A stretch of DNA of 60,000 bases from Glandiceps talaboti (GCF_964340395.1 NC_135550.1:33388176-33448175); one strand, 5' to 3'; positions 15,330 to 31,804 are shown, counted from the stretch's first letter. Notes: generated by a model not told the origin, from the letters alone. Program-made: numbers and translations.

Positions 15330-15437
15330 ATGTTTGTGTATTCAGGGACTGGCCAATATTTTTATGGAGGGAGGAGTATTAATTGTCATATGTTTGTGTA
15401 TTCAGGGACTGGCCAATATTTTTATGGAGGGAGGGAG
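15330..15437. repeat. two-copy tandem duplication of about 58 bp
   Basis: CATATGTTTGTGTATTCAGG and the following GACTGGCCAATATTTTTATG occur twice, identical over more than 40 bases. This is a very recent duplication. Confidence 0.9.
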
Positions 15438-17796
15438 GATTATGATTATTACTTCTCATGTAATTCATTAAATATCCATTGATCCATGTTTTCTTCAATT
15501 TCCTAATGTACGAAAAATTTGAATCCTTTTCTCCATGCTTATGATTATATTTGTCAGCTGATTTATTCCTCCCTTGCTGTACGACATGAAGTATAGGCGT
15601 GTTAGATATCAGTGGCTAGATCACTGACATTAACTTAAGAAGTGTACTTGATCGTTTGGTATGATTAATGTTTGGTCAATTCAGTTGACAAGACAACAAC
15701 TTTAAACCAAGAATTACAAGATTTGTAGGTCTGATCATGGTTAACCACTCAAACATGCAAAGTCAGTTCTAATCACTGTCAGAGATTAAGTGTTGGCTTT
15801 TGTCAAAATTTCTGTAAGGCTCTTAGGTTGTGTACATTTCTATTGAAGGTGACAAATTGTACCAACTTAACAAACATATGACATTGTGCAAACAATTGTG
15901 TGGCCTTCTTTCCAACATTATCCATTTACATAAAGTCATAAGTGTTGTATGTTTGGTCACTTTAAATCAACCTGTCAACCATAACTTACAAAAGTTACTT
16001 TGTTTTCTTTCACTAGCAGTCAATGTTAATGTTTAAATTCATGGTATTACTTTTGAATGAACATGACAGAAATTGGTGAGGTGACATTGGAGGAAAGAAA
16101 GGAAAGTTTGACAGTTTCATGCACTAGAAGCCTCCAGATGGTGTATACGAAATCGATCAAAATATGACATTAATGTGTGGTGGTATTGTTCCTGGGAAAA
16201 GTGTGATTTTAGTTCTCTTATATTATAGTCTCATTGCAAATCTGAGGACAGTCTCTGCAACATCTCTCTTATAACCTGTTCATGTCTGTCATTGCATATC
16301 TGATCAAGTGAGATATTGTGTGATCTTAATTCATGGTTCAATAATGCTGTCCCCCTAAGTTTAGAATTCAGGGTTTTATATGGCAACCATAGGTCATCAT
16401 CTCAAAATACAAGTCAGCTATGTACGTGATGTGTGAGAAGTTCATCATTTTTAGTCCTTAAAGTAGACAACTGTAGGTATTAAATGGGCAAGAATGCCTG
16501 CTTTTCTGTGTAATTGACGCAGTTGTCCATAGCTAAGGGATCTTACATTAGAATAAACAAACAAGAAGTTAGTGAATAGGGTGAATAAATTGGGCCATTC
16601 TAAGGATGCATTTGCCTCATTTCATCTACCATGTTTACGTCTCAATGCATGACCTTACTCCAGTTATGTCTCTGGAGGAAAACACATTTGACTGCATACC
16701 GCTAATATTTAGGAATATTCTGTGTTGAAGACAAAGAATTGTGTTTATTGTTATAATTCAGCAGAATTCAAAATGTGTCTGTTTTTTCAGAGAGTTGTTT
16801 TTCAACTGTATGTGTGTGGGCACACATTTTGATGTAATTGCTGGAATATATACACACGATCTATTTGTGAACATATTTAATCAACTACTGGTTTTTTCTT
16901 CCCATCTGATATCAGTGTTACATACAATAGTGATGTCCATTATTTGCCCTCTCAGTGACTTTTCTGTAGGCTTTGGAACAAGCAAAATAAATAGCTTTGG
17001 TGAGTGGTGATCTGCTGTACAATTAACTGCATGCCATGCATGCTTATCCTGCATTGATAGACAAAGGCAGGTTTTTGCATAACTCCAAGATAATCAAATC
17101 AAAGCCAGTCAGTTTTGGTAAGCAAGCTTCCCTGAAAAACAAGTCTAAGTTCAAAACAAACCAAGCAAATTCTACTTGTTTCTTGGGAATGTTTTTGTGT
17201 AAAACCAGTAAACTGGTACTCTGTTCACCGTGTTTTCATTTAATTCATGGAATAGTTTGCAGTACATGACTGTGAGTTGTTTTAGGAACTGATTGAAAAG
17301 TAATAATTTGATGATAGTGAGGCAGGATGAATAGGTGAGAATTCCAATGGGTCCACGCCAAGTCAGATTATACATTACACTGTTTGAACCATTCTCTTGT
17401 CATAGATAACAAGTGCTTAACCTGTGCCATCAATCACAGGGCAGTGGTGTCACTCTGAGAGGGGCATTTGTGACCACCTGTTTGCCTTTCCTCACCTTCC
17501 TGAGTAGACCTATGCATTCTGGTGTTTGTTTTTTGGCCAGCATGTGAAGTGTCCATAAGGAGAACATATTTAAAGTTTAGCTGGGCACATGACATGTGTC
17601 AGTAAATTGTGCTTAACATGTTCTGTCCATGAACCAAACAGTTTAAGACAAGGGAGCTAATTGTAGATACTGTAAACAAACTTTTTGTCTTCTCCCAAAT
17701 CACCTTCCAACAGGTAACTCCAGTAGTTAAGCTAAATCATGTACTTAACTGTAGTGATGCATGTGATAAGTACTATCTGGCAAGCTATCAATCAAC
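15438..17796. other. non-coding stretch, no feature seen
   Basis: A few open frames of 65-90 codons occur (for example 16741-17010), but they have no domain, coding-like composition or splice context that I can support. Confidence 0.4.
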
Positions 17797-17798
17797 TT

Positions 17799-17864
<66 letters not shown>

Positions 17865-18010
17865 ACACAGACATGCAGATACACACGCAGACACACACAT
17901 ACATAGACAGACACAGACACACATACACACATACATACACACACGATACACACACACATACCCACCTACACACACCTACACACGTACATACACATACACA
18001 CAGACACACA
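17797..18010. repeat. (CA)n microsatellite with degenerate CA-rich tail
   Basis: A pure CA run to about 17858 is followed by about 150 bp of CA interrupted by ACAG, ACAT and ACGC words. Open frames on both strands are repeat artefacts. Confidence 0.96.
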
Positions 18011-18857
18011 AGAAAGAGAACCAGGATTAAATGTGAGTAAGCCATTAGGGTCTGATGTTAATGAATCATCTATCAATCAACAGGACTGAACCACTCACAC
18101 TACTAAAAAGATTGTCTGCTTAATTATATTAGCAGGTGATGAGCCAAAACTCTGTATGTTTTTCACAAAACACAATTAGTTTGGGAAATCTATCAAGGTG
18201 AGAAGACTTTACTTCTTTTATCCCGATGTAAATGTGTCTGAAATTCCTGGAATACTTGAAACTTAGTTAAACAACACTTGAAAGAGATAAACAGCTCTCA
18301 GTAAAACAATAACAGTGGTTACTGGGAACTCCTGTAAACACCCCAAGGTCAATAGTGAAAGCAGCCAGTTTCAGTTGTGTTCCTAAGAAACTGTAAGTGC
18401 CTGGGGAATCAATTTAACGCTGCCGAGGAAAAACAAAATATAGCCACAGAAGCTTCACTAATTAAAGTGTTTTTCCAAATTTGCATTTAGTGGTAAATAT
18501 TTTTCACACTTTTACACAAAAAGGAAAATTTGTTGATTGGGGTATGTAACTGTCTGTGCATACTAAATTGGGATCAACGGCAGTAAACATTTTGGCCTAT
18601 GTTACAATAACAGACTAAGTATACAGCTATCTGACTCAGTTTACTCATTTTTTGTGTGTTTATTTGTTGTTTAGGATTTTTCTAAATTCAATCACTACTT
18701 GACAACCGACAAGAAGTGAATTTTTTTACTTTTACAGTTTACAGTAAGTTACTACCTTATGTAATGTTGTGTCATTCTGTTACTCAGCCTGTCTTCCATC
18801 ATGTTTCACAAACATGTTTTGTTAGTTTAAAGCGCAACTGAACTTATGTGTAGTATG

Positions 18858-18862
<5 letters not shown>

Positions 18863-18906
<44 letters not shown>

Positions 18907-19050
18907 CTAGATATATGTGTGTCTGGGTGTGTATGTATGTATGTATGTATGTATGTATGTATGTATGTATGTATGTATGTATGTATGTATGTATGCATGT
19001 ATGTGTGTATGTGTGTGTGTGTATGTGTGTGTGTGTGTGTTTGTGTGGAT
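18863..19050. repeat. (GT)n-(GTAT)n compound microsatellite
   Basis: A GT run from about 18863 is followed by ATGT tetranucleotides from about 18932 to 18995, then degenerate GT. The block order resembles the array at 1755. Confidence 0.95.
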
Positions 19051-19662
19051 GTGAAAAATTTAATATTGCAAATGAAAATTATTGCGTCACTGGTGTGTGA
19101 TTTTGGTCAATATATGTGCTTTTTTGGGAAAAATAAACTAAAAAACTACGAGGTAGGGTGATCTGAAATTTGGTTTGGGTGTTCTTGGGGATGTGTTGAT
19201 GAAGAATTGTTCATGGAGTGCTGATCCCATCAGTGATATGCAAATAGGTCTAAAATCTGATTGGGGGGAAAAAAACATTATTTATAGTTGGGGGTGGGGG
19301 GGATCAGAGGAATCTGTCACAAAAATATGCAAAGCCACAAGGGGAGGGGTGGTGTTTATTCAAAAAGTGAAGGGTGGGGGAGAGGGAACTACTCAAATAT
19401 TTTGCAAAATAGTGAAGTATTAGAGGCCCATGTGTAAATGTAAGGAAGAAAGGGGTTCTCAAATGAAGTGAGGCAAGCACTTGTTCATTTTTTTTTATTT
19501 CAAGGGAATTCCTCAGACCCTTTCCCAAGGCCATATATAATGATGGTGCTCTGAAATCCAAAATGAGTGGGGAGATTTTAGATGAAAATATGATTCAGGA
19601 TGTGAATTAAAAAAAAAGTTCTTGATACATGTATATCTCAAAATATACTGGGTGGATTGGCC

Positions 19663-19787
19663 TGAAATTTGGTGGGGATTTCTCTAGAGGTGTTAATCTG
19701 CAGATAAATTTGGTGGGGATCTGTCTACAGGTGTTAATCTGCAGATAAATTTGGTGGGGATCTGTCTACAGGTGTTAATCTGCAGAT
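19663..19787. repeat. 41-bp tandem repeat, 3 copies
   Basis: AAATTTGGTGGGGAT followed by GGTGTTAATCTGCAGAT occurs three times. The last two copies are identical; the first differs at a few bases. Confidence 0.92.
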
Positions 19788-23203
<3,416 letters not shown>

Positions 23204-23640
23204 TGATAGGACCATAACTACTATGGCTGACTGTCAATGGGAAAGAACTGTAAACACTAGAGATGGCTGTCAATGGGAATGAAAGCACTATACAACATGG
23301 ATAGTAAACATTAGGGCTGGCTGTCAGTGGGAATGAACTTACTAACTAGTGGGTAGTGACCACTGTGTCTGGCCATCAATGGGAAAGAAAGAACTGTACA
23401 ACACGGATAGTAAACATTAGGGTTGGATGTCAGTGGGAATGAACTTACTAACTAGTGGGTAGTGACCACTATGGCTGGCCATTAATGGGAAAGAAAGAAC
23501 TGTACAACACGGATAGTAAACATTAGGGTTGGATGTCAGTGGGAATGAACTTACTAACTAGTGGGTAGTGACCACTATGGCTGGCCATCAATGGGAAAGA
23601 AAGAAATGTACAACATGGATAGTAACAATTAGGACTGGCT
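23204..23640. repeat. 106-bp tandem repeat, about 4 copies
   Basis: GGATAGTAAACATTAGGG recurs at 23405 and 23511, and in more diverged form upstream. Copies share GTGGGTAGTGACCACT and GGGAAAGAAAGAACTGTACA. The middle copies are the most similar. Confidence 0.93.
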
Positions 23641-23699
23641 GTCAGTGACACAGTATGGATGAAACTATTTTCTATATTGTCAATGAGTCAATGCAAGCA

Positions 23700-24168
23700 A
23701 GTCCAACAGATATGGTGTTTACACATCTCACCTAGCTGTCCTACAGATATAATGTTTACACATCTCACCTAGCTGTATTACAGATATAATGTTTACACAT
23801 CTCATCTAGCCATATTACTGATATAATGTTTACACATCTCATCTAGCTGTCCTACAGATCTGATGTTTACACATCTTACCTAGCTGTCCTACAGATCTGA
23901 TGTTTACACATTACCTAGCTGTCCTACAGATCTGATGTTAACACATGTTACCTAGTTGTCCTACAGATATAATGTTTACACATCTCACCTAGCTGTCCTA
24001 TAGATATGTTTACACATGTTACCTAGCTGTCCTACAGATCTGATGTTTACTACATCTTTACCTAGCTGTCCTACAGATATATGTTTACACATCTTACCTC
24101 GCTGTCCTACAGAAATGATGTTTCATACCTAGCTATTGTACAGAAATGATGTTTACACATCTCACTAG
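23700..24168. repeat. degenerate tandem repeat of about 37 bp, about 12 copies
   Basis: The phrase TGTTTACACATCT-ACCTAGCTGTCCTACAGAT recurs with small deletions. It starts about 60 bp after the 106-bp array, and an AT-rich palindrome lies just beyond its end. Confidence 0.93.
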
Positions 24169-24200
24169 CTGATGTCTTTGATGGTTTTAATAGACAAGAT

Positions 24201-24228
24201 ATAATATATCTATATATATAGATATTAT
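24201..24228. other. AT-rich palindrome
   Basis: ATAATATATC and GATATTAT flank a TATATATATA core, giving a near-perfect 28-bp palindrome that could extrude as a cruciform. No protein-binding role can be inferred. Confidence 0.8.
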
Positions 24229-24464
24229 GTAAAACTGTAGCGTAGTGTTTGGTATATGGTATACCTTCATATATGGTCATATCACAGCAAAGAAAATATT
24301 TTGACTGACTGCAAAAAAATCAAAGAGTGCCCCCTACCCTGCTCATACCTCTCCCCTCCAGCCCCTAACAAGTAAACTGCAGAACCAGTAAAGACATGCA
24401 TTTTCATAATAATAGTTTAGTTATAGGGGTTGTGATTGATTACTTGTCATTTTACAAATACAGG

Positions 24465-24465
24465 G

Positions 24466-24505
<40 letters not shown>
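24465..24505. repeat. (GTT)n microsatellite
   Basis: About 13 uninterrupted GTT triplets. Confidence 0.96.
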
Positions 24506-24681
24506 AAAACAGCTCACAACTAAGCATTGCTAATTGCATTAGAAATATTACCATGACCATTATGATTCCATGTTGTGATTTTTCCTATACTAATTTGATA
24601 AAGTTTCCTTGGGATTAATCAATTAGTGTACATGCACAAAGCTCCATTCAACTAACATTTGTATGGGAGGACATGGAGGCG

Positions 24682-24720
24682 GAGCATAACATACTAAAAG
24701 CGCTATTCCATGTTATGCTC
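24682..24720. repeat. 11-bp perfect inverted repeat with 17-nt loop
   Basis: GAGCATAACAT at 24682-24692 is matched by ATGTTATGCTC at 24710-24720. It may be a small foldback element or a structured site; no direct flanking duplication was seen. Confidence 0.75.
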
Positions 24721-27195
24721 ATAGCCCCTCAGCAAGCTTGGTAAACTGCCAATCACAAGTAGTATTTTAACTTTATTGGTGAACTGTACTCAGTCTAGAA
24801 AAGGAAAAACAATCTAAATTTAGTAGATATTTGAAAGCATTTCCAATGCAGGAATAGTCATATTGCACTAGGAATTCTTCACTTCAACAGTTCATGAACT
24901 CAAAAGAAGATATTTTTAGCCTTTCCTTTTAAAACTGCTACTGAGGAATCAAAATATTTTATTGGAACATTCCTCTCTAGTAGAAGAAATTCAGGATGTT
25001 GTTGTTGTACATGTTCCTCATTGAAAGTTTGTATGTTTTCCATGACTTGACTGCACAATGATGCTATTTAGAGTTTACAGTTACTAACCATTTACTTCAA
25101 ACCTTTTCCCAAATTAATCCTTAGAAAAATATTTAATGTCTATATAAAGTAAACAGTTGGTATTTATCTAGAGATTATGAAGTCATTCTTACATAGAAAA
25201 GGGTTTATTTTGATAATCCAATCTGGTGACATTATTGGATCAAGGAAAATAATCTCCCTTCTAAATTGTTCTAAAATTAGTGAGTTAAACATAATTGTTT
25301 GACATTTTTGTCCACAAGATCCCAGTATTGTGTCTAAGTGTGTATCTTTTCCCCTAACCAAAGCACTCTCCTGGGAACCAGTTGTGCAAATAGGACTTTC
25401 CTCTAATGTGTTTGGCTAACTGATTAATCCAATTATAGGTTTCAGATATGGTTTCCTGCAACAGAGAGAAAACTGCTAAAACTGTACATGTTTGGATTTC
25501 TACTCACTGGTTCATCAGGCTAAGGTGGTGACAGGCAATTCACAGGCAATTCATTTGCCTTGTTTCATTACTTCATTCTATAGGAGTACAGGCCTTTCCC
25601 GTATCAGGTCTGATTGCAGACTTTTTCAATGTTCCAGTGGAGTGAAAAAATCACTTCCAATCATTAAGTGTTGAATCTTTCACAGGTCACTGGGCATCCA
25701 ATGCAAAGTCAATATTTGTATGGGTTTGCCAAGGTTTGGGAACACTACAGCCTTCCAGGCTTATAGGAATAGACTTAAATATATGTGAGTAATACCAAAT
25801 GCAAGGTTACATTTTCAGTAAAGATGCAAGGTTGGAAAACATTTACAAGTACTCAAAAGGGAGGGGAGGTATACTTCAAAGGTTAGTTACTGCAATAAAC
25901 AAGGAAAGGTAATGAAATTCATGTGTATGGGAATATCAAGGTTGAAAAACAATAGTTAGCAACTGAAGCGAAGCACTGGGAAATTAGTATTTAGCTTATT
26001 ACAAGTTTCATATGGCAAGGTTTGTGAGCACTTTGACGTTAGGACCACCATCAAATGTAAAGGCAGATAATATATCTTTAGTGGTAATAGTCAGTGGTAC
26101 ACAGACTTGGTATTATGTAGTAATAGAAACTCATCCCCATGGGGAGCAGGTAGTAGTCTACTTATTGCCAAGGGCATAAACACTGATGGCTCCTGGAATC
26201 TTACAATGATATCTATCATCTTGGTAGGACACATTGGATAGAAGACATAACAATACTGTTCCGACATCAGGCCTTTCATTACAACCTGCAATTTAGAACT
26301 GGTTGTCTTTGTCACTCATATACTGCTGAAATTAGACACTCTTTATGTCACTTCACTCCCATACAGAAACTTGCTGAGATTACTGATTAAACTTCCCTTC
26401 AGTGACGATATAATGCTTTGTAGATGCAATGTCAGAGCCATCCCCTCCCCCTCAATATTTAGCTCCTCTCAATATTCATCATTTCAGGGTATCAGTATAA
26501 TTTCAAGACTGAACACAGGCGCTAGGCTAGTCCTGCTGGTAGTTGAGTATGGGATGCATTCTAACATGCCCCTGAACGCTTCAATTCAGAGTACACAACC
26601 AAAGTGCTTGCATGCCAACAACAAAAAATATCAGTCCCAGCAGTCAAATATTAGCAATTAATCTTCAGTTTACCTATTTCAAATCTCTTTGACGAAAAAA
26701 GTCTCTGCTCGGCTGACCAAAAATCTCAATGTCAGAACTTTTCATAATTTTTCAATGCACCCAACAAAGTATGTGAGTGTACGTAGACCACCACCACATC
26801 CCAGGATATGTTGAGGGATTTGAAATTATGAAAATTTCTGATTTCATGACTTTTGGTCATCCAGCAAACACTTCTGTAGTAAAAAAATGTCAAAACAGTC
26901 ATTAATAGTTGATTTATTGCTAATATTTGACTACTGGGTGTGCTAATTCTTTAGCTATTGGTATTTCTGGCAAGTCCAAGTTTCATGCCTGGCTCATCCT
27001 AGGACACTAACAATGCCAGAATTAGAGTGCTGACTTAACATGTACTCTGTCTGCAAGCAGGAATAAATACAGCCCATCAACTGATCTTGTGGTAGTGTTC
27101 AAAGAAATGTGTTACCATACAAATGATTAAGCTAATGTCAGCTATTTATAAAGTATGCAAGGACCCAGTGGTGTTAAAACCTAGCTATTCCATTG
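24721..27195. other. non-coding stretch, no feature seen
   Basis: Open frames of 60-96 codons at 25164, 25492, 26091 and 26371 carry no domain and no splice context that I can support. Confidence 0.4.
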
Positions 27196-27249
27196 AAATC
27201 AAAAATCAAAAATCAAAAATCAAAAATCAAAAATCAAAAATCAAAAATC
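27196..27249. repeat. 7-bp tandem repeat (AAAAATC)n, about 7 copies
   Basis: A perfect heptanucleotide array. Confidence 0.95.
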
Positions 27250-30119
27250 CATGAAGTATAAATTATAGTACTTCTGATTTACCTTTCAAGGAGATTAATA
27301 AATTGATGCATCATGTTTTCTTTTAATTGTTATATCAAAAGTATCGTAGTTTACTTTGAATGCCACAGAAGCAGTTAGAGTCAGTAAATAAGGAAAAAAA
27401 CCGACGAAGCTCTCAGCTAGCCTGTGATCCTAACAGATGTGCAATTCCTTGACATGTGTACATAGTTTGTTAAAACCAAGGGGAGAAAGGTTATTTACTT
27501 TAAATTGTTTCTTTGGGGACACACCCAAAACACAAGGTTCCTCTGGTACTCACATTCCACAAGCTAAAAGTTGTTTCTGTTTTTTTACCCCGATATGTAC
27601 ATAGGAATTCCATACATGGTAGGAACCAAAACTTTAAAATAGTTACGCCATGGCTGTTGACTTTGATTGCTTTTAAACATTAGGATACCAATGTACTTAT
27701 TCATGCCCAGTAAGCTGAGTGAGAGTCTTTAGTGATCATTATTGGCTGCTTAGAGGGTTTCACTGTGTATCAGACTTTTATCCTTGTATAAAAGTTTATT
27801 AACCAAATTGTCTCATTTTCACCATGATATGAATACTTAGTTAAAATTATGTTGCTTCATGGTTATGGCTTGATGTTCAATATGCTAGCTGTAGACAGTT
27901 ATTTGTAGAATCAACCTGTTCTCAAAGAACAGACAAGAAAATCATAGTCCATATGGAAAAACAGTATGACAGATTTTTTTATGAGTGTGTACAAGGAGAG
28001 TAGTGCTTTATATCTGCAGTGAACACTGGTCATTGACACCACCAACACTGCCTCTGAATACTTGACTCAGATGTCCATTTGTGACATTTCAATCTCTGCT
28101 TTAGCTGCTATATATAGATATCAGCAGTAGAAATCAGAGATGTCATGTGTGTGTGGGAGGATGAACAAAATTCAAAACATGTCAACATGAAACTTGGGAA
28201 AAAGGACCCCCACAGGGGAAAAAATTGTAAGAGATATTACTTGAGATTGGTTAACATGCTGTGAGGATAATAAGTGGGTCAGGGTTGAGTGGTAATATTT
28301 CTAGCAGAAATAAAATCACCTAGTGCCTAAAAATGTGCAATGATGGAGATGCTCCACCAAGTTGTCATTCTTGTCTTGTGTTTTAGCCCTAGGTGAAACC
28401 TGACCACAACTTGGCCAGTGGGTTGAAAACTGACCGCAACCTGACAAGTAGAGTCGGCAGTGCAGGGACCACATAGGATTTTTGTAATGAAAAAAACAGG
28501 GTAGAGATTATGAAGCTGAATTATAAGTAAATGAAGGGAGATTCTTAACATTTTTAAACTATGACTATAACAGTGACTGTCACATTGTTTGGTTCATTCA
28601 CATGCCCAATCAACTCGAGTTGTCACCAGTAGCAAGTTATATACTGATACATATATGATAGCTCACAGACTTGGCTGTCAAGCTAGGCAATGCTGTGTGG
28701 TGTGAAAACACAAAAAAATTGGGGAAACACTAGCATGTTGATGGTGATCATACAAATGTATGGGATTCTGATATCACAGATTTAGGTTTTCAGGCAGGAT
28801 GAAGATATAGTTAAAATGTTGTGCCTAGTGGAACTGAGTATGTACATGTGTGATATACAAAATTTTATGTTGAGATCCTCTTGTAAATTACTCTGAAAGC
28901 ATTATAACAAACTTAGCCATAGGATATATTAATTTCTGAAAACAATATGCACACAAGATTAATGTCATAATGACCCAATATATGGACTATTGATAATTAC
29001 ATATTTGAAAAGGACAATTAATTTGCATATAAATAAGTTGAAATCTTTTCATTACATATTAAGCATCACATTTGAAATACATTTGTTGATGAGCAAACAA
29101 AGTTTCAAGTACTTGTGTTTTAATTTTACAGCGCTGCTAAGTTGTTCACTTTACGGGCCCAATCAAGCTGACATTTGTGGTTTTAATATGAAACCTTATC
29201 TCCTGCTGATATACATTATTTGGCATAACAGGACATATATCCTAATATCCCAGCTTTAACAGGATAACTGTCACTTTTAATTCTGTTGGTTTGAGGGACT
29301 ACAGTCATCTGTGGTAACACTGTTAATATGTTTTTGGTCATGAGTCGACTGTACCAACCAAAACTGGTCAGCCCATCTCAAATTTAATTTTCCTTGTTAT
29401 GGAACGTGTGTACAAACAAGGCTATACACAACCAAAGTTCAATGGCCAGCAGGTCTTATGAGACACACTACATGTAAATAAAAAAAAGAGCAAACAAACT
29501 AAAGTGTGAAAGAGGATAGACAAGAAGTATGAAGAATGAATGAAGACGTTACACTAAGACCTTCATCCTTGTATGTTTCTCAAAAGATTAAAAAGGGTTA
29601 GAGTACAACTTTAACTCTTTTTCAATTGATGTTTACAGATTTATTTCACTTCTCAGGCCTTGACTTCTTATTTTTTTGAAAATTTAATCATGTAGATGTC
29701 CTAGTATCTTTAGTACTTTTTTTTTTCTATAAAACTGTGAATAGCAAATTGACTATAAGACTTGTGTAGTTTATTTCTGCATTCATTCTTGACCAAGGCC
29801 ACAACTAACTGATTACTTGTAATGGCTTTGGACTTGTCAATTGTCAGTTGATTTGCGTACTACATAGTGGTTCTCTAATACATCTGCAGTGTTTCCTAAG
29901 TGTTAACTCTATTGTTTGTGTGGACATTCAGGGTGGCGAGACATAGGAAATTGGAGATTCCCTTTTCCCTTGGCAAAATAACAACTTAAAAATATGAATC
30001 TAAAATGTTTTCCTAATTCTTTTTTTGTGCATATGAACTACAAATCTAAAAAGTTGCCCCATTTCTCCGTGCATGTGTTTGAAACAAGAAACTTGCCAAT
30101 GTATGTTTTCCCATTTTCC
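27250..30119. other. non-coding stretch, no feature seen
   Basis: No exon is recognisable. The phase-1 start of the first located exon at 30658 shows that an upstream exon must exist, so this stretch is best read as intron of the CRIM1 gene. I looked for the cysteine pattern of an IGFBP domain and its linker here and did not find it. Confidence 0.45.
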
Positions 30120-30482
30120 CGTTTCCACAAATCGTATGAAACACAAATCTAAGGTGTTTTTCCATTTTTCCGTTCACACAAGTCACATGAAATACAAATC
30201 TAAGGTGTTTTCCCGTTTACACAAGTCACATGAAATACAAATCTAAGGTGTTTTCCCGTTTACACAAGTCACATGAACTACAAATCTAAGGTGGTTTCCC
30301 GTTTACACAAGTCACATGAAATACAAATCTAAGGTGTTTTCCCGTTTACACAAGTCACATGAAATACAAATCTAAGGTGTTTTCCCGTTTACACAAGTCA
30401 CATGAACTACAAATCTAAGGTGGTTTCCAATTTTTCTGTTCACACAAGTCACATGAAATACAAATTTCTAAGGTGTTTTCCC
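30120..30482. repeat. 43-bp minisatellite, about 8 copies
   Basis: The unit carries ACACAAGTCACATGAAATAC and AAATCTAAGGTGTTTTCCCG. Copies vary at GAAATAC or GAACTAC and at GGTGTTTT or GGTGGTTT. The first and last copies have a longer T/C-rich segment. The array ends about 175 bp before the acceptor of the first CRIM1 exon. Confidence 0.95.
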
Positions 30483-30657
30483 TTTTTTGCTGTGCACAAT
30501 ACCACACATTGCATCTTGCATTGTCATGTGTGTGTATTGGTCTGTCCATGTAGCAATGTTGTTTAACTTTATATACTTCAAAACTCTTTGAAAGCGTTAT
30601 TAAGACAATTATGATAAACTCCAAAGCTCAAAATGTCATGTTATTTTTATATTACAG

Positions 30658-30903
30658 AAGAAATCTTTGACTGCTCCAAAGCCCGATGTGAACCTGTTTT
30701 TGTAACTAACTGTCCTGAAGATAGCAAAGCAGTTGAAGGGTTTACACTGCCTGGTGATTGTTGTCCCCGTCCCCCACAGTGCATCTGTGACCCCAGTACA
30801 TGTATTGAAATTATGTGTGCAGAAGGCTATGAGAAAAGGTTATTAAATGAAGGAACTGGACAACCTGGAAGCTGTTGTGATGTTTCTGAATGTAGTAAAA
30901 AGG
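30658..30903 (+). CDS. CRIM1-type exon: first 12-cysteine extracellular module
   Basis: The acceptor is TTATATTACAG (AG 30656-30657) and the donor is GTAAGT at 30904. The exon is 246 nt, phase 1 at both ends. It opens with the tail of a split codon, then EIFDCSKARCEPVF. DCSKARCE is identical, as I recall it, to the vertebrate CRIM1 segment that directly follows the IGFBP region. Twelve cysteines include two CC pairs (GDCCP and GSCCD), spaced as in a VWC-like fold. The ending GTGQPGSCCDVSEC recurs almost unchanged two exons later, so this module and the next are tandem duplicates. It would lie outside the cell. An upstream exon must supply the first base of the first codon. Confidence 0.93.
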
Positions 30904-31154
30904 GTAAGTTGACAATTTGACAGCTAGAACATCTCTAGAGATCAGTCTAATAGCATGTATAGTTGTGATTTTGTTGTATCAACATTTCATATCAATACCT
31001 TTTCTAAAACTGGCTAAACAGTTTGAAGTTTAAAATATTTTAAAGGCCCACTTAGAAGAAAAAGGATTAAAGTTAAGGTGTGAAAAACAGTTGTCTGGCA
31101 GAGCTATAGAAAGTTGGTCTGGAACAAAAGAATAATCTTATGTAATACTCATGG

Positions 31155-31318
31155 CTCCACTGATAAGACAACACTAATGTGAGAACCTGGGATTGAAACC
31201 CTGGCCTTTAACTGATAAGATAACACTAATGTGAGAACCTGGGATCGAAACCCTGGCCTTTAACTGATAAGATAACACTAATGTGAGAACCTGGGATTGA
31301 AACCCTGGCCTTTAACTA
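31155..31318. repeat. 52-bp tandem repeat, 3 copies
   Basis: AACACTAATGTGAGAACCTG then AAACCCTGGCCTTTAACTG occurs three times with one or two changes per copy. Confidence 0.93.
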
Positions 31319-31460
31319 TCTTTAAAAAAACTCTGACTGTCCAATTTTACTTGTGAAGGATTTGAAGTTTAACTTCTTGGAATAAAACTTATTGAAGGTG
31401 CAACAATAGCATAAACATAAGCATTGATATACCCACAATATCAGAATTATGACACAGAAC

Positions 31461-31611
31461 CCCATGATGTGTGAGTGTAAGTGTGGCATACTCAGGGTAT
31501 TTGCATCAGTGATTTGCAGTGTTCTTTGCACTTGTGGAAGTGCAGCAGAAAACTCTGCAACCATGAGTGCAAATACCCCGAGTACCCACACTGGCACTGA
31601 CACGGCATGGG
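31461..31611. repeat. 151-bp imperfect foldback (hairpin) element
   Basis: The left arm starts CCCATG at 31461 and the right arm ends CATGGG at 31611. The arms are about 73 nt each and pair with scattered mismatches. Good blocks include GGGTATTTGCA (left) with TGCAAATACCCC (right), and GCACTT with AAGTGC around a GTGG loop at 31534-31537. This could be a MITE-like foldback transposon or a structured intronic RNA. Clear target-site duplications were not seen. Confidence 0.85.
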
Positions 31612-31789
31612 CTTCTGTTATTATTACATATGTTTATCTCAAACAGCAAATTTCCATAAAAATGACACTATTTGATCACACTCTTTTGTTTAGAATGAAC
31701 GATGGTGTCCACATTTGCATATGATGTGATATAAAACTACATTTTCTGAAAGTTTAATATTAAAGCAATATATACAGAGAACTAAACAT

Positions 31790-31804
31790 ACACACACACA
31801 CACA

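Noticed and set aside
30120-30482. CRISPR-like regular repeats
   Set aside because: The 43-bp units are directly adjacent, without unique spacers, in eukaryotic intronic DNA. The same holds for the 29-, 31-, 49- and 62-bp arrays.
31155-31318. tRNA/SINE-like B box on the - strand (GGGTTTCGATCCC)
   Set aside because: Two mismatches to the B-box consensus, varying between copies, no A box at the expected distance and no cloverleaf. It is simply part of a 52-bp tandem repeat.
31322-31724. Cysteine-containing + frame and a signal-peptide-like - frame
   Set aside because: Both lie across the 151-bp hairpin in an intron. The CECKCG stretch does not fit VWC or antistasin spacing.
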